24,016 nt of DNA, taken from an uncultured Clostridia bacterium (GTDB taxonomy: Bacteria > Bacillota > Clostridia > Oscillospirales > CAG-272). The notes under the pieces are model-generated. The model did no database searches, was not told the origin of the DNA, and saw nothing but the letters and a program-made list of their open reading frames with translations. A program made the translations under genes and the position numbers. The number at the start of each line of letters is the position of its first letter. Position 1 is the stretch's first letter. Shown here piece by piece: positions 8,120 to 17,018 of this stretch. The stretch covers positions 1 through 24,016 of the forward strand of contig CALAXC010000120.1 in NCBI GenBank assembly GCA_937894775.1, written 5' to 3'.

Positions 8120-8800
8120 ATGACGCACGACGGACACCGTGAACGGCTGAAAAAACGGTTTTTATCTTCCCCCGACAGCTTTGAGGATCATGAATTGCTT
8201 GAGCTGATCCTATTTTATTCAATACCGCGCAAAAATACCAACGAAACAGCCCATAAGCTTCTGAAAAAATTCGGCTCTATAAAAGGTATTCTTGATGCAA
8301 GTATTGAGTCCCTTATGACAGTTGACGACATAGGACCTAATTCTGCACTTTACATAAAAGCAATATCAAAATTGCTCTCAAAATATGAATACGATGAAAA
8401 AAAGGAGTCTCCTTTAAAGACTCCCGCTATGCTAAGTTCTTTTCTGCACAGTCTGTTTTTAGGCACTCAGAAAGAGATCACCTATCTGCTTTTATTTGAT
8501 AATTCAAAAAGGCTTCTGGAATGTCAGAAGATCAGCGAAGGATATTCCATAGAAAATACAGTATCATTACGAAACATAGTATCCTCCGCTGTATCAAGTA
8601 ATGCGGTCAGCGCAATTCTTGCCCACAACCACCCAAGCGGAATATCCTTTCCTTCAGGTGAAGACATTAATGCAACCAACCGCATCAAGCTTATTCTTGA
8701 ATCCTTAGGCATCGTACTTATGGAACATTTTATAATTACCGAAACCGAGTGCCGTCCTATAATAAATTATCAGAATGCCGATCTTTACAATGACCGTTGA
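8120..8800 (+). CDS. radC: RadC-family JAB/MPN protein
   Basis: A 226-residue, full-length RadC-type protein. The N-terminal half is helical and matches the RadC helix-hairpin-helix region (HELLELILF near 24-32; GSIKGILDA and DDIGP near 52-73). The C-terminal JAB domain carries the metal-binding motif AHNHPSG (168-174) followed by PSGEDINAT (178-186), giving two His and an Asp as likely zinc ligands, then LGIVLMEHFII. RadC was named for DNA repair, but the role of chromosomal copies is unsettled and some are linked to natural transformation or mobile DNA. The gene has a strong promoter of its own and AAGGAGAT before the ATG. It converges with the transglutaminase-like gene, leaving only 8 bases between stop codons. 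The family is certain; its job here is not. Confidence 0.92.
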   Translation: MTHDGHRERLKKRFLSSPDSFEDHELLELILFYSIPRKNTNETAHKLLKKFGSIKGILDASIESLMTVDDIGPNSALYIKAISKLLSKYEYDEKKESPLKTPAMLSSFLHSLFLGTQKEITYLLLFDNSKRLLECQKISEGYSIENTVSLRNIVSSAVSSNAVSAILAHNHPSGISFPSGEDINATNRIKLILESLGIVLMEHFIITETECRPIINYQNADLYNDR

Positions 8801-8808
8801 CCGTAAAA

Positions 8809-10203
8809 TTATCGGTAAAGCTCACTTACGTCTTCGACGTCAAGTATCTCTTTGCCGCGTATCATAGTACCGAATCCGAGACCGTAATCCTTATATTCGG
8901 CTTCGCCGACCTGATTATCGTACGGATCGCAACGCATAAAACGTTTTGGCGGATCAAATTGCATCTGATAATCATTACACGTTGTCATTCGGTACGGATC
9001 TATATTTCCAAAGGAATATTCACGTTTGAACGGATCAAGATTTCTTCTTGCGCCACCGCCGTCGGTAAGATCGACGGGGATCCATCCGTACGGCGCTATA
9101 TATATCTGAGCCCAATCGTGAACGCTGTTTATATTAGGACCTACCCTGCATCCCGATTCCCATCTTGCGGGAACCTTTAAAATTCGGCATAGAGTGATGA
9201 AGCAAAGCGCCTGTGCTCCGCAATCGCCCTTGCCGTTTTTTAATACGTATTCGGGGATCTGATCTATATACAGATAATCACGCAGATAACTGTAATTTAT
9301 ATTTTGAGTGATATACATATACACTCTGCGAGCTATTCTGAGAGGATTCGTTTCGTTTCCTCTTATTTTTTCCGCCAATTCAACAAGATAAGGTGTAAAA
9401 CGAATGTGCGGCAAAAGCTCATCGGTGTAGAACTTTGGCTGTTCTGCATCGACCTTACTGTCATCAAGCTCGATATATCTGACTATTCTGTCAAACTTAA
9501 ATGTAACAAAAAATTCATCGTCGTGCTTCAACGTCGCTCTTATACAAGCCGTTCTGTGCCCCGCCTTAGAAACATAGACAGGATGAGAAGAAGATACAAG
9601 CTCACTGTAGGGCTGACAGTCGCAGATAGCGGGATACGGAAGATGAACCGTTATCTCCTCGCCCACGCGTTCAAATTCTTCTTTAACCTTAAGCTTCATT
9701 TTCACGGTGAAGCGAAAAGCTCTCATTCCTTGTTCCTTCAAAGCAAGAAAATTCTCGTGTCCGAATCTATCGGGACGAGGCTCGTGAGGGCAGATATTTC
9801 CCTGCTCATCGAGATTTTCAAGAAAGACCTTTCCCGCACCGAAAAGATTTCTTTTTGCATCATTCTGATAATAAACCTTGCCGTTCTTGACTATATGATC
9901 GGCATAATTCATTTCGGTAAGTTTTTTAAGTGTTTCCAATGTACAACGAGGATATTTTTCTTGTATTTTCGCAAGTAATGTTTCCTCGTCTATATGGTAA
10001 TCTGCACTTAATCCCTCTGCAATAAGCTTTTCAAATATAAGACGCTTAGCCATATCCGAAGAAGAGTCAAGCGTTGGCAATATCTTGTTTATTTCGGCTA
10101 TTTCTCCTTCAAAATCATAAACATCGCGGTAATCTTTTACCGTTTGAGGAAGATCTATAGCAAGACAAGGGATGTCTTTTTCTAAAAATTCGGGCATTTT
10201 CAT
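8809..10203 (-). CDS. Transglutaminase-like (cysteine protease fold) protein
   Basis: A 464-residue protein without signal peptide or membrane segment, so probably cytoplasmic. The transglutaminase-like core has its triad visible: Cys in GKGDCGAQ (C328), His in VHDWAQIYI (H362) and Asp in WIPVDLT (D378). The region in front of it (about 160-300) looks beta-rich, as in many bacterial members with an N-terminal sandwich domain; residues 1-110 are charged and helical. Such proteins cleave or crosslink peptide bonds, but their substrates are mostly unknown. The start at 10203 is backed by AGGAG nine bases upstream; a second in-frame ATG two codons later is less well spaced. It is transcribed alone and convergent with radC. 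I have no stronger functional assignment. Confidence 0.82.
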   Translation of the reverse strand: MKMPEFLEKDIPCLAIDLPQTVKDYRDVYDFEGEIAEINKILPTLDSSSDMAKRLIFEKLIAEGLSADYHIDEETLLAKIQEKYPRCTLETLKKLTEMNYADHIVKNGKVYYQNDAKRNLFGAGKVFLENLDEQGNICPHEPRPDRFGHENFLALKEQGMRAFRFTVKMKLKVKEEFERVGEEITVHLPYPAICDCQPYSELVSSSHPVYVSKAGHRTACIRATLKHDDEFFVTFKFDRIVRYIELDDSKVDAEQPKFYTDELLPHIRFTPYLVELAEKIRGNETNPLRIARRVYMYITQNINYSYLRDYLYIDQIPEYVLKNGKGDCGAQALCFITLCRILKVPARWESGCRVGPNINSVHDWAQIYIAPYGWIPVDLTDGGGARRNLDPFKREYSFGNIDPYRMTTCNDYQMQFDPPKRFMRCDPYDNQVGEAEYKDYGLGFGTMIRGKEILDVEDVSELYR

Positions 10204-10241
10204 TTTGGGGTTCTCCTGTTTATCTGTTTTTTACACTTTCT

Positions 10242-10270
10242 ATGATAAACTAAAAGACAAAAAAAGTCAA
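10242..10270 (-). promoter_or_regulatory. Promoter for the transglutaminase-like gene
   Basis: On the minus strand, TTGACT (10270-10265), a 17-base spacer and TATCAT (10247-10242), about 40 bases upstream of the start at 10203. Confidence 0.65.
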
Positions 10271-10346
10271 GGGAAACATACAATTTTAAAAGTAAAAAAT
10301 ATAGACCGTTTAAGTTTTCGTTTTTTACGCAAATATTCATTACATA

Positions 10347-10376
10347 TTGACTTTTACACTTTCTATATGCTATAAT
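10347..10376 (+). promoter_or_regulatory. Promoter for the SGNH hydrolase gene
   Basis: TTGACT (10347-10352), an 18-base spacer and TATAAT (10371-10376), with an extended TG at 10368-10369. It is divergent from the transglutaminase-like promoter. Confidence 0.8.
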
Positions 10377-10416
10377 AAAATCACACTAAATTTATTTGAA
10401 CATAGGAGTTTTTATT

Positions 10417-12045
10417 ATGAAAAAATCAAAAAAAATTTTAACATATATCATTCTTTTTTCAATACTGTCAACTTTTTTATTAATTTCTCCTATTCGTGTA
10501 TCTGCAAACACTAATCTTATAAACAAATATACAGAGGGAGTGGTAGGATACGTAAATGCCAACAATACACTCATTACTTCGGCTAAAGAGCATTACACCA
10601 CTAACTATATCACAGTAAAACCGGGAGACACGGTTTATTTCGGACCTGCAAATCCCGATCAGGGTTTCCACTTACACGGTTACAATAGCTCAAAGAATAT
10701 AATCGACTCCTCAGTAAGCATAAAAAAGGGGTCGGCAAATCTCTCTATTTCAGAGAGGAATTTTTTCGATTTGTTAGGATCGCTTGACGATACCTCCAAT
10801 CACAATTTCGTAGCTCACGCAATACTTGCATACAAAGTTCCCTCAGGCGTCACAAGCATAAGAATTGCAACTCCGTATAAATACAACGACGTATTTTTGG
10901 TTACAGTAAATCAAAAATTCAATACGCAGGATTATTATGATTATTGGCACGCAAAATTGGGCAACACATTTGACAACAAATACGGCACTTATTTCACACC
11001 GAAGCAAAATCCTAATCTATATAAAAAATCAATTCTCTTCGTAGGCGATTCAATTACCTACGCGGTAAACAAAACAAGTCTTTTTTACGATAGAGGATGG
11101 GCGGGAAGAATTGCGGCTGTCAACAGTATGACTTACGTCAACGCAGGTAGACGGGGCGCTTCTCTCTCAACAAAAAAATCCAACAGAATTATCACCGCTC
11201 TTAACGAAAACCTCTCAAAGAGCTTTGATTTCGTTATTATGCACGGCGGAGTAAACGATGCGTGGGTTGAAGCGCCGGTAGGCTCTATCAGCACAGGCTT
11301 TAACAAAAGCTCGTTTAATACGGCAACCTTTGCAGGCGCTCTTGAGGAGCTGTTTTACACCGCAAAAAACAACGCAAAGTGGAAAAACACAAAATTTGGA
11401 TTTATAATAAATTATGCTCTGCCAAATCATACCGAAGGAAACACGAGCGATATGTCGGCATACTTTAACGTTGCTAAAAGAATTTGCGACAAATGGGAGA
11501 TAGAATATCTCGACCTTTACAACAATTATGATTTAAACTATAATATTCTAAAGGTCAACCAAGCCGCAAGCTTTACAAGCGGCGACTTCTGCCACATAAA
11601 ATCGCAGGGGTACGATAAGCTTCACCCCTATATTCAATCTTGGCTCGAGAACTTAGGCGTCGAACCTGACGATCCACCCTCCGAAACCCAAAAGGAAACA
11701 GAAAGTCAAACCACAAAGCCACCTTCAACTACCGAGCCTTCTTCAACTACGAAGCCTTCTTCAACTACGAAGCCTTCTTCAACCACGAAGCCTTCCTCAA
11801 CCACAAAGCCTTCCTATGACGAGACTTTAAAGGAAATCGACAAAGTTGAGCAAAACAGTGAAAACGCATCCGAGATCACCTCGACTTCCTCCACCAACGA
11901 GAATAAATCAACTTATACCGAAACAAAAATAATTACAAAATTTATGGGTTGTGAGGTCTCTATCGCCAGTCTTCCTGCAATTTTAAGCATTTCTGTTTTA
12001 GGAGCTACCGCGGTTTTGATAACCCAAAAGCGTAAGCGTAAATAA
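10417..12045 (+). CDS. Surface-anchored SGNH/GDSL hydrolase with Thr/Pro-rich stalk
   Basis: A 542-residue exported protein. Signal peptide 1-30 (ending RVSA); N-terminal beta-rich region about 31-185; SGNH domain about 203-415 with FVGDSITYA (Ser212), HGGVND (Asn280) and DKLHP (Asp400, His403) as the catalytic blocks; stalk of PSSTTK-type repeats 434-466; and a C-terminal membrane helix about 515-535 followed by KRKRK. SGNH enzymes are esterases, often removing acetyl groups from surface or dietary polysaccharides; which one applies here is unknown. The tail keeps it on the outer face of the membrane, reaching through the wall. I chose the ATG at 10417 because AGGAG lies 8 bases before it. 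A TTG further upstream (10396) lies before this ribosome-binding site and is unlikely. Confidence 0.88.
   Translation: MKKSKKILTYIILFSILSTFLLISPIRVSANTNLINKYTEGVVGYVNANNTLITSAKEHYTTNYITVKPGDTVYFGPANPDQGFHLHGYNSSKNIIDSSVSIKKGSANLSISERNFFDLLGSLDDTSNHNFVAHAILAYKVPSGVTSIRIATPYKYNDVFLVTVNQKFNTQDYYDYWHAKLGNTFDNKYGTYFTPKQNPNLYKKSILFVGDSITYAVNKTSLFYDRGWAGRIAAVNSMTYVNAGRRGASLSTKKSNRIITALNENLSKSFDFVIMHGGVNDAWVEAPVGSISTGFNKSSFNTATFAGALEELFYTAKNNAKWKNTKFGFIINYALPNHTEGNTSDMSAYFNVAKRICDKWEIEYLDLYNNYDLNYNILKVNQAASFTSGDFCHIKSQGYDKLHPYIQSWLENLGVEPDDPPSETQKETESQTTKPPSTTEPSSTTKPSSTTKPSSTTKPSSTTKPSYDETLKEIDKVEQNSENASEITSTSSTNENKSTYTETKIITKFMGCEVSIASLPAILSISVLGATAVLITQKRKRK
11722..11808 (+). repeat. 18-bp in-frame tandem repeat coding the Thr/Pro stalk
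   Basis: Four units close to CCTTCTTCAACTACGAAG start at 11737, 11755, 11773 and 11791, with a shortened unit before them. They encode PSSTTK. Two units are identical and the later ones differ by single silent changes, suggesting recent expansion by slippage or recombination. Confidence 0.9.
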
Positions 12046-12076
12046 AATCTCATTTCCAAATCAAAAGCAAAACGAG

Positions 12077-12116
12077 AAAAATCCCTTGACTGCTTTAAAG
12101 CTCAAGGGATTTTTTA
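12077..12116 (+). terminator. Terminator of the SGNH hydrolase gene
   Basis: ATCCCTTGA (12081-12089) pairs with TCAAGGGAT (12102-12110). An inner GCTTT/AAAGC pairing tightens the loop, and TTTTT follows. Confidence 0.88.
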
Positions 12117-12139
12117 TATTTAAATATAGCAAAAATTGC

Positions 12140-12168
12140 TTGACATAAAATCACTATCTGCGTATAAT
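12140..12168 (+). promoter_or_regulatory. Consensus promoter for the aminotransferase gene
   Basis: Perfect TTGACA (12140-12145), a 17-base spacer and perfect TATAAT (12163-12168), 34 bases before the start codon. Confidence 0.88.
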
Positions 12169-12202
12169 AATTATAGTTAAAAATCTAAAGAGGTGATCAC
12201 AA

Positions 12203-13087
12203 ATGGCTGAATTATTAAAGAATCTTGGGTATTATAACGGAAAATACGATACCATTGATAAAATTTCAATTCCTATGACCGACCGCGTATGTTGGTTTGG
12301 CGACGGAGTATACGAAGCAACTCCCGTTAGAAACGGAATCATATACTGTCTTGACGAACACATCGACCGTTTTTTCAATTCTGCGGCTCTTGTTGAAATA
12401 ACGGTTCCCTATACAAAGGAAGAGCTAAAAAAGCTTCTATCCGAAATGGTTTTGAAGGTTGACGTAAGCGAAACCGACAACGAAGCTCTGATCTATTGGC
12501 AGATAACCAGAGGCGCAGACATCCCGAGAAACCACAATTTTCCCGACTGTCCTCCACGTCTTTGGATAACCGTAACACCAAGAAAGCTTCCCGACGTTTA
12601 CCGCGCTATCAAAGTAATTTCCACCGAAGATATAAGATTTTTTATGTGTAATATAAAATCGCTTTGCCTTCTTCCAAACGTTTTGGCATCGGAAAAAGCA
12701 AACAAAGCGGGAGCTGACGAGTGCGTTCAATACCGTGCCGAAGCAAACGGAATAAAGGAAAGGGTGACCGAAGGCGCACATTCAAACATTCACTGTATCA
12801 AAGACGGTGTTCTTTACACTGCCCCGCTTGACAATCTTATCCTGCCCGGAATATCACGCAAAAACATTTTGAAAGCCTGCGCAAAGCTTGGAATTCCAAC
12901 AAAGGAAGAACCTTTCTCGCTTGATTTTTTGCGTTCTGCCGACGAAATAATCTTTTCGTCAAGTTCCAACCTCTGCATCCGAGCTACAGAGCTTGACGGC
13001 GAAAAAATAGGCAAAAAAGCACCCGAACTCTTAAAGAAATTGCAGGATGCTTTGCTCGAAGATTATCTTTTGAAAACAAACGTTTAA
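12203..13087 (+). CDS. dat: Class IV PLP aminotransferase, probably D-amino-acid (D-alanine) transaminase
   Basis: A 294-residue fold-type IV PLP enzyme of normal family length. Visible landmarks are IPMTDRVCWFGDGVYE (23-38), HIDRFFNSA (53-61), the PLP-binding Lys152 in NIKSLCLLPNVLASEKA, Glu190 in RVTEGAHSNIH, and LILPGISRKN. The IKSLxLLPNVLA block and the overall pattern match D-alanine aminotransferases better than branched-chain transaminases or aminodeoxychorismate lyase, though subfamilies are hard to separate by eye. It would make D-glutamate or D-alanine from alpha-keto acids for peptidoglycan, in line with ddl later in the window. AGAGGTGAT precedes the ATG, and the gene has its own consensus promoter and a strong terminator. 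Family confidence is very high; the exact substrate is moderately sure. Confidence 0.87.
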   Translation: MAELLKNLGYYNGKYDTIDKISIPMTDRVCWFGDGVYEATPVRNGIIYCLDEHIDRFFNSAALVEITVPYTKEELKKLLSEMVLKVDVSETDNEALIYWQITRGADIPRNHNFPDCPPRLWITVTPRKLPDVYRAIKVISTEDIRFFMCNIKSLCLLPNVLASEKANKAGADECVQYRAEANGIKERVTEGAHSNIHCIKDGVLYTAPLDNLILPGISRKNILKACAKLGIPTKEEPFSLDFLRSADEIIFSSSSNLCIRATELDGEKIGKKAPELLKKLQDALLEDYLLKTNV

Positions 13088-13098
13088 TATTAATCCGC

Positions 13099-13139
13099 AA
13101 AACAAAAAGTAGAACTTTTAAAGTTCTACTTTTTGTTTT
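13099..13139. terminator. Bidirectional terminator between converging genes
   Basis: A 20-bp perfect inverted repeat (13099-13118 with 13120-13139) around a one-base centre. The A-rich outer arms give U-tracts in both directions. It serves the aminotransferase gene (+) and the CapD-like gene (-), whose stop codon overlaps its right arm. Confidence 0.88.
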
Positions 13140-15063
13140 ATTTGGCTTCCTTCATCTCATCGGATTTTTCCGCTTTTTCATTTATCTCACTGGGATCAAT
13201 AAAAGTAGGAACAGCCTTCTTCATTGCTTCAACGATCTTTTCCGATGCAAGCTCGTCTGAGGTTTCTTCCACTGCACGAACGAGCATAGCGATCTTTTCA
13301 TCTACCTCTTCTCTTGTATAGGGAGTATCGGTTTCGATAAAGATCATATCGTTATCTGTTTTTTCAAGTGTTTCGGTCTTTATCAAAAGTTCCTCATAAA
13401 GCTTTTCTCCGGGACGGAGACCGACCTCTTCGATCTTGATATCCTCTTCGGGAACAAGACCGCTGAGCTTTATCATATTCACCGCAAGATCGTATATCTT
13501 TACGGGTTTACCCATATCAAGAACAAAAAGCTCACCGCTATGTGCCATAGCTCCCGCCTGTATAACAAGCTGAGATGCTTCGGGGATCGTCATAAAATAA
13601 CGGATTATACGCTTGTCTGTAAGCGTTATAGGTCCGCCCTTTGCTATCTGATTACGGAAGAGCGGAATTACAGAACCGTTTGAACCGAGAACGTTACCGA
13701 ATCTTACGGCCGCGAAGCAGGTTTTACTGTCCGTTCTGCACTGAACTATCATCTCACACATACGTTTGGACGCCCCCATTATATTAGTGGGGTTGACCGC
13801 CTTATCAGTTGAGATCATTATAAACTTTTCAACACCGTATTTTTCGGCTGCGTTTGCCGTATTATACGTTCCGAGCACGTTATTTTTTACCGTTTCCGAA
13901 GGATTGTTTTCCATAAGCGGAACGTGCTTATGCGCTGCCGCGTGGAAAACCACGTCAGGACGGCATTTTTCAAATATAGTATCAATTCTAACAGCATCGC
14001 GCACAGATGCTATAAACACGGTAAGATCAAGCTTATCACCGTAATTTCTCAAAAGCTCCTGCTGGATATCATACGCATTATTTTCGTAGATATCTACAAT
14101 TATAAGCTTTTTAGGTCCAAGCTTGGCTATCTGTCGGCAAAGCTCGCTTCCTATCGAACCGCCGCCGCCCGTTACAAGAACGACCTTATCGTGATAAAAG
14201 TCAAGTGATCTGCGATTATTTATCTTAAGCTGTTTTCTGAAAAGAAGGTCCTCTATCTGGAATTCACGGAGAACTCTCTTTCCCTGTGCTTCTTCTTCTC
14301 CGATCTCTCTTACGGGAGTATCATAAAGCTTGATCTTGCATCCGGTTTTCTGATAAAGCTTATAAAGATTGCTTATCGCCTCACTGTCAAGTCCCGGCAT
14401 AGCAATAAATATTTCCTGGATAGGCAGTTTCTTTACCGTCTGAACGATATTCTCATCCTCATAGTATATCTTAACTCCGCCGAGATACTCTCCCTTTTTA
14501 GCCTTATCCTTATCGATAAACGCAATAGGATTATAGCTTGAGGTCTTGCTGCATCTTAATTCATCCGCCAAAAGCGCTCCCATCTGCCCCGCTCCCACGA
14601 TAGCTACGTTTATCTTATGGGCGCTCGGCTCATCGGTTACGATATTGCGGTGCTTATAAAAGAGTCTATACGCATACCTCGTTCCGATAGTTACAAGACA
14701 AAACATTGTCGACATAACAACAAACTGCCACATCTTAAAGACAAAGTTCTGATTGATAAGACCTCTTACAAGGTAAGCAAGTATTATCGACACTATCGCA
14801 GCACAGGTATCTTCAAGTATCGCACTAAGATATGCTCGGGTATAGGTATATCTCCACACATTTTTATAAAAGCCAAAAACTGAACGGAAGGTAAATATCA
14901 TCAGCGCAAGAACTATAGCATTTGTAAAAAACGGGCCGTGTTCTACTTCAAGTGAAGGATCTATAAAAGTTCCTATAAAGCATATAAAAGTTACAATTAT
15001 ATAACAAAATATATCAAATAAACACAAAAGAGCCCTTCTGTGATTACGCAATAAGCGATTCAT
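13138..15063 (-). CDS. Membrane nucleoside-diphosphate-sugar dehydratase/epimerase, CapD/FlaA1/WbpM type
   Basis: A 641-residue protein. Four N-terminal membrane helices (about 12-34, 47-63, 80-100, 110-127) are followed by a first Rossmann-like region (VAIVGAGQMGALLADEL, about 153-169) and a short-chain dehydrogenase domain with VLVTGGGGSIGSE (295-307), FHAAAHKHVPLMENNP (373-388), ISTDKAVNPTN (417-427) and GASKR. Members convert UDP-GlcNAc into 4-keto-6-deoxy sugars (4,6-dehydratase), the first step to modified sugars of capsules, exopolysaccharide and glycans such as bacillosamine. The STDK motif and the four-helix N-terminus mark the large membrane form. AAGGAG lies six bases before the ATG. 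No glycosyltransferases are adjacent, so the glycan it feeds is unknown. A C-terminal acidic tail (about 600-641) is variable. Confidence 0.92.
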   Translation of the reverse strand: MNRLLRNHRRALLCLFDIFCYIIVTFICFIGTFIDPSLEVEHGPFFTNAIVLALMIFTFRSVFGFYKNVWRYTYTRAYLSAILEDTCAAIVSIILAYLVRGLINQNFVFKMWQFVVMSTMFCLVTIGTRYAYRLFYKHRNIVTDEPSAHKINVAIVGAGQMGALLADELRCSKTSSYNPIAFIDKDKAKKGEYLGGVKIYYEDENIVQTVKKLPIQEIFIAMPGLDSEAISNLYKLYQKTGCKIKLYDTPVREIGEEEAQGKRVLREFQIEDLLFRKQLKINNRRSLDFYHDKVVLVTGGGGSIGSELCRQIAKLGPKKLIIVDIYENNAYDIQQELLRNYGDKLDLTVFIASVRDAVRIDTIFEKCRPDVVFHAAAHKHVPLMENNPSETVKNNVLGTYNTANAAEKYGVEKFIMISTDKAVNPTNIMGASKRMCEMIVQCRTDSKTCFAAVRFGNVLGSNGSVIPLFRNQIAKGGPITLTDKRIIRYFMTIPEASQLVIQAGAMAHSGELFVLDMGKPVKIYDLAVNMIKLSGLVPEEDIKIEEVGLRPGEKLYEELLIKTETLEKTDNDMIFIETDTPYTREEVDEKIAMLVRAVEETSDELASEKIVEAMKKAVPTFIDPSEINEKAEKSDEMKEAK

Positions 15064-15141
15064 TGTATTCTCCTTACAAAGAATTATTTTTCAGACCAAA
15101 TATATCAAACAAAAACAAAATACAATCAATAATATTGTCTA

Positions 15142-15170
15142 ATTATACCATTTTATATACAAATTGTCAA
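15142..15170 (-). promoter_or_regulatory. Consensus promoter for the CapD-like gene
   Basis: On the minus strand, TTGACA (15170-15165), a 17-base spacer and TATAAT (15147-15142), with TG one base before the -10. It lies about 80 bases upstream of the start, so the gene does not depend on the DUF4317 gene before it. Confidence 0.87.
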
Positions 15171-15251
15171 CTGTATATTACAAAATTCCGCATTTTGCAC
15201 ATTCTTACCACTATTATTTACAATAAAACCTATAAAAAAACAAATTATGTA

Positions 15252-16379
15252 TCAGAACTGTACATTGACTCCGTTTACCACAGCTCCGTTGTCCGCTCTT
15301 ATCATAATATACTTGACACCGTTTATAATTCTCGTTTCAACGATGCTATTGTATCCCGCATCAACCTTTACACTGACCTCCGGAGTTTCAACCAAAAGCT
15401 GCTTAGTGCCCGAAAGATTTGCAGGCGGTATCTCGGCATTTTCACCGAAGTTTTCATCAAACTTTTCTTCGAACACCTCGATCTTTTCATCCGAAACACC
15501 GCAATAGCGAAGCATTTCACCAACATCTTTTTTAGATACCAATGCTTCAGCCTCATTATCGGCATCTGCCTTTGCTTCCTCTATTTTTTCATTTATCTGT
15601 GCGTGAACAGAGGATACCACCCTAAGACTGCACTCCTCGCCTATCGACTCCGCAAGTATTTCACCGAATACATTTTTTTGCTCCTTTGCGGGCATCGGCG
15701 CTTCCTTTGCGAAAAGCGCATTGACAAGCTCAGAATGGTTATTTTCAAGATTTTTGGTATAGTAAAGAGCCTTATATATATTCGTCTGTTTATCCTCAAG
15801 CACCGGGAAAACAAAGCCTATCTCAGGTCTTACTATCGTAGATTCCGAGCATATACTGCGGAAGCATTTTCCCGGAATATAATAGCTCATTACAGGCTTT
15901 CCTTCTTTTATAGGACATATTGCGCATATCATATAGGAATAAATACTCGAAGATTCTTCATCTCTTGTTCCGTCGGCACGTACATCAAAAATATCGTGAC
16001 TGTCGTGAGCAAGAACTATCATATAGCTGCCCTCGATCTCAAGATTTTCGATAATTACCGAATAAAGCTGATTTCTCAATTCGGTATCCTTAAGCTCACT
16101 CTCCTTAAGCTTGGAAAGTCTTGCGTACTCTTCGGAATTACTTACCTGATCAGCCGTGAATTCGATCTCAAGAAGATTTGTTCCGATATGTCCCGACAAA
16201 GCTTTTTTAAGAACGCCAAGCATTCCGTTTGCATCGTCCTCACTCATCATTCCCAAGCTTTGATCAAATTCCGAAACGATCTCCCCTTTTTCGTTTACAT
16301 AACATCCGCAGATACGGCTTATATTACTTCTGTCGGCGCGATAGCCTCTTCTTATCTGTGCAATTTCTTTTTCGTTCAT
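15252..16379 (-). CDS. DUF4317 family protein
   Basis: A 375-residue soluble protein recognised as DUF4317 from its N-terminus, KEIAQIRRGYRADRSNISRI followed by CGCYVNEKGEIVSEF, and the later blocks YMICAICPI, EIGFVFPVLEDKQTNIYKAL, APMPAKEQKNVF and EECSLRVVSSVHAQ. The family is widespread in Clostridia and has no established function. No signal peptide, membrane helix or known catalytic motif is visible. About residues 250-345 are acidic and helical (EKIEEAKADADNEAEALV), followed by a short beta-rich end. It is divergent from the 16542-17003 gene and upstream of, but not clearly co-transcribed with, the CapD-like gene. I place it confidently in the family and infer no role. Confidence 0.88.
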   Translation of the reverse strand: MNEKEIAQIRRGYRADRSNISRICGCYVNEKGEIVSEFDQSLGMMSEDDANGMLGVLKKALSGHIGTNLLEIEFTADQVSNSEEYARLSKLKESELKDTELRNQLYSVIIENLEIEGSYMIVLAHDSHDIFDVRADGTRDEESSSIYSYMICAICPIKEGKPVMSYYIPGKCFRSICSESTIVRPEIGFVFPVLEDKQTNIYKALYYTKNLENNHSELVNALFAKEAPMPAKEQKNVFGEILAESIGEECSLRVVSSVHAQINEKIEEAKADADNEAEALVSKKDVGEMLRYCGVSDEKIEVFEEKFDENFGENAEIPPANLSGTKQLLVETPEVSVKVDAGYNSIVETRIINGVKYIMIRADNGAVVNGVNVQF

Positions 16380-16430
16380 TTATATATTTTCCCTTTCCTT
16401 AAGATTTTATATCAAAAGTTTATTTTTATA

Positions 16431-16459
16431 ATTGTACCACAGATGATCAATTTTTGCAA
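16431..16459 (-). promoter_or_regulatory. Promoter for the DUF4317 gene
   Basis: On the minus strand, TTGCAA (16459-16454), a 17-base spacer and TACAAT (16436-16431), with TG just before. TTGCAA is its own reverse complement, and on the plus strand it sits 19 bases before TATATT (16479-16484), so it could also serve the divergent gene; that second use is speculative. Confidence 0.68.
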
Positions 16460-16541
16460 GAAAAAAAGCTCCAATACGTATATTTTTTTAAAAATCGAGA
16501 AATACTTTTATATAAAAAATCAATTATCTGAAGGAGATCAT

Positions 16542-17003
16542 ATGAACGACAAAAAATCAGAACAAAAAAACAGTTCTTCCGAAAAGCTTTTGGAAGAACT
16601 TTATAAAAATGCCAAAATGGGAGCGAATTCTATAATAGATCTTTTACCGAAGGTAAAGGATCAAAATATGCGTGACGAGCTTACTTCCGAGCTTGATTCC
16701 TTTGAAAAATTCGCTAAAGAAGCAGAAACCTTACTTTACGAGATAAACACAGAGCCTCAGGAAGAAAATCTCTTCGCACGGCTCGGAACAAAAATGAGCG
16801 TTGCTATGAATACTATGGTAGACTCAACAAGCTCACATATCGCGGAAATGATGATAAAAGGTGCAACTATGGGCATCACGGAAGCCACAAAGCTCTTACG
16901 TGAATCCGAAAACAGCTCTTGCTCGGAAGAAGCTCTTTCATTAGCAAGAAAGCTGATAAAGTATGAAGAGGAATCTATAGACCGCCTCAAAAAATTCTTG
17001 TAA
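16542..17003 (+). CDS. Small all-helical protein, ferritin-like or four-helix-bundle type, unknown function
   Basis: A 153-residue cytoplasmic protein starting at the ATG after AAGGAGATCAT. It is predominantly helical and charged: an amphipathic helix at about 14-36 (LLEELYKNAKMGANSIIDLL), another at 40-66 (MRDELTSELDSFEKFAKEAE), then ARLGTKMSVAMNTMVD and SSHIAEMMIKGATMGITEAT (about 79-116), and a final helix. The pattern of four helices with Glu and His spaced along them resembles ferritin-like/DUF2383-type bundles, but I cannot identify metal ligands with confidence. The upstream open frame antisense to DUF4317 is not part of it. It is divergent from DUF4317 and convergent with mnmE. Confidence 0.78.
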   Translation: MNDKKSEQKNSSSEKLLEELYKNAKMGANSIIDLLPKVKDQNMRDELTSELDSFEKFAKEAETLLYEINTEPQEENLFARLGTKMSVAMNTMVDSTSSHIAEMMIKGATMGITEATKLLRESENSSCSEEALSLARKLIKYEEESIDRLKKFL

Positions 17004-17018
17004 GATTGTATATTATTA

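Noticed and set aside
9304..9978. 224-residue plus-strand open frame
   Set aside because: It is antisense to the transglutaminase-like gene, whose catalytic triad is intact; no family features are seen.
15063..16541. Long plus-strand frame upstream of the 153-residue helical protein
   Set aside because: It is antisense to DUF4317, has a Tyr/Ile/Arg-rich composition without a recognisable domain, and the real start at 16542 has its own AAGGAG site.
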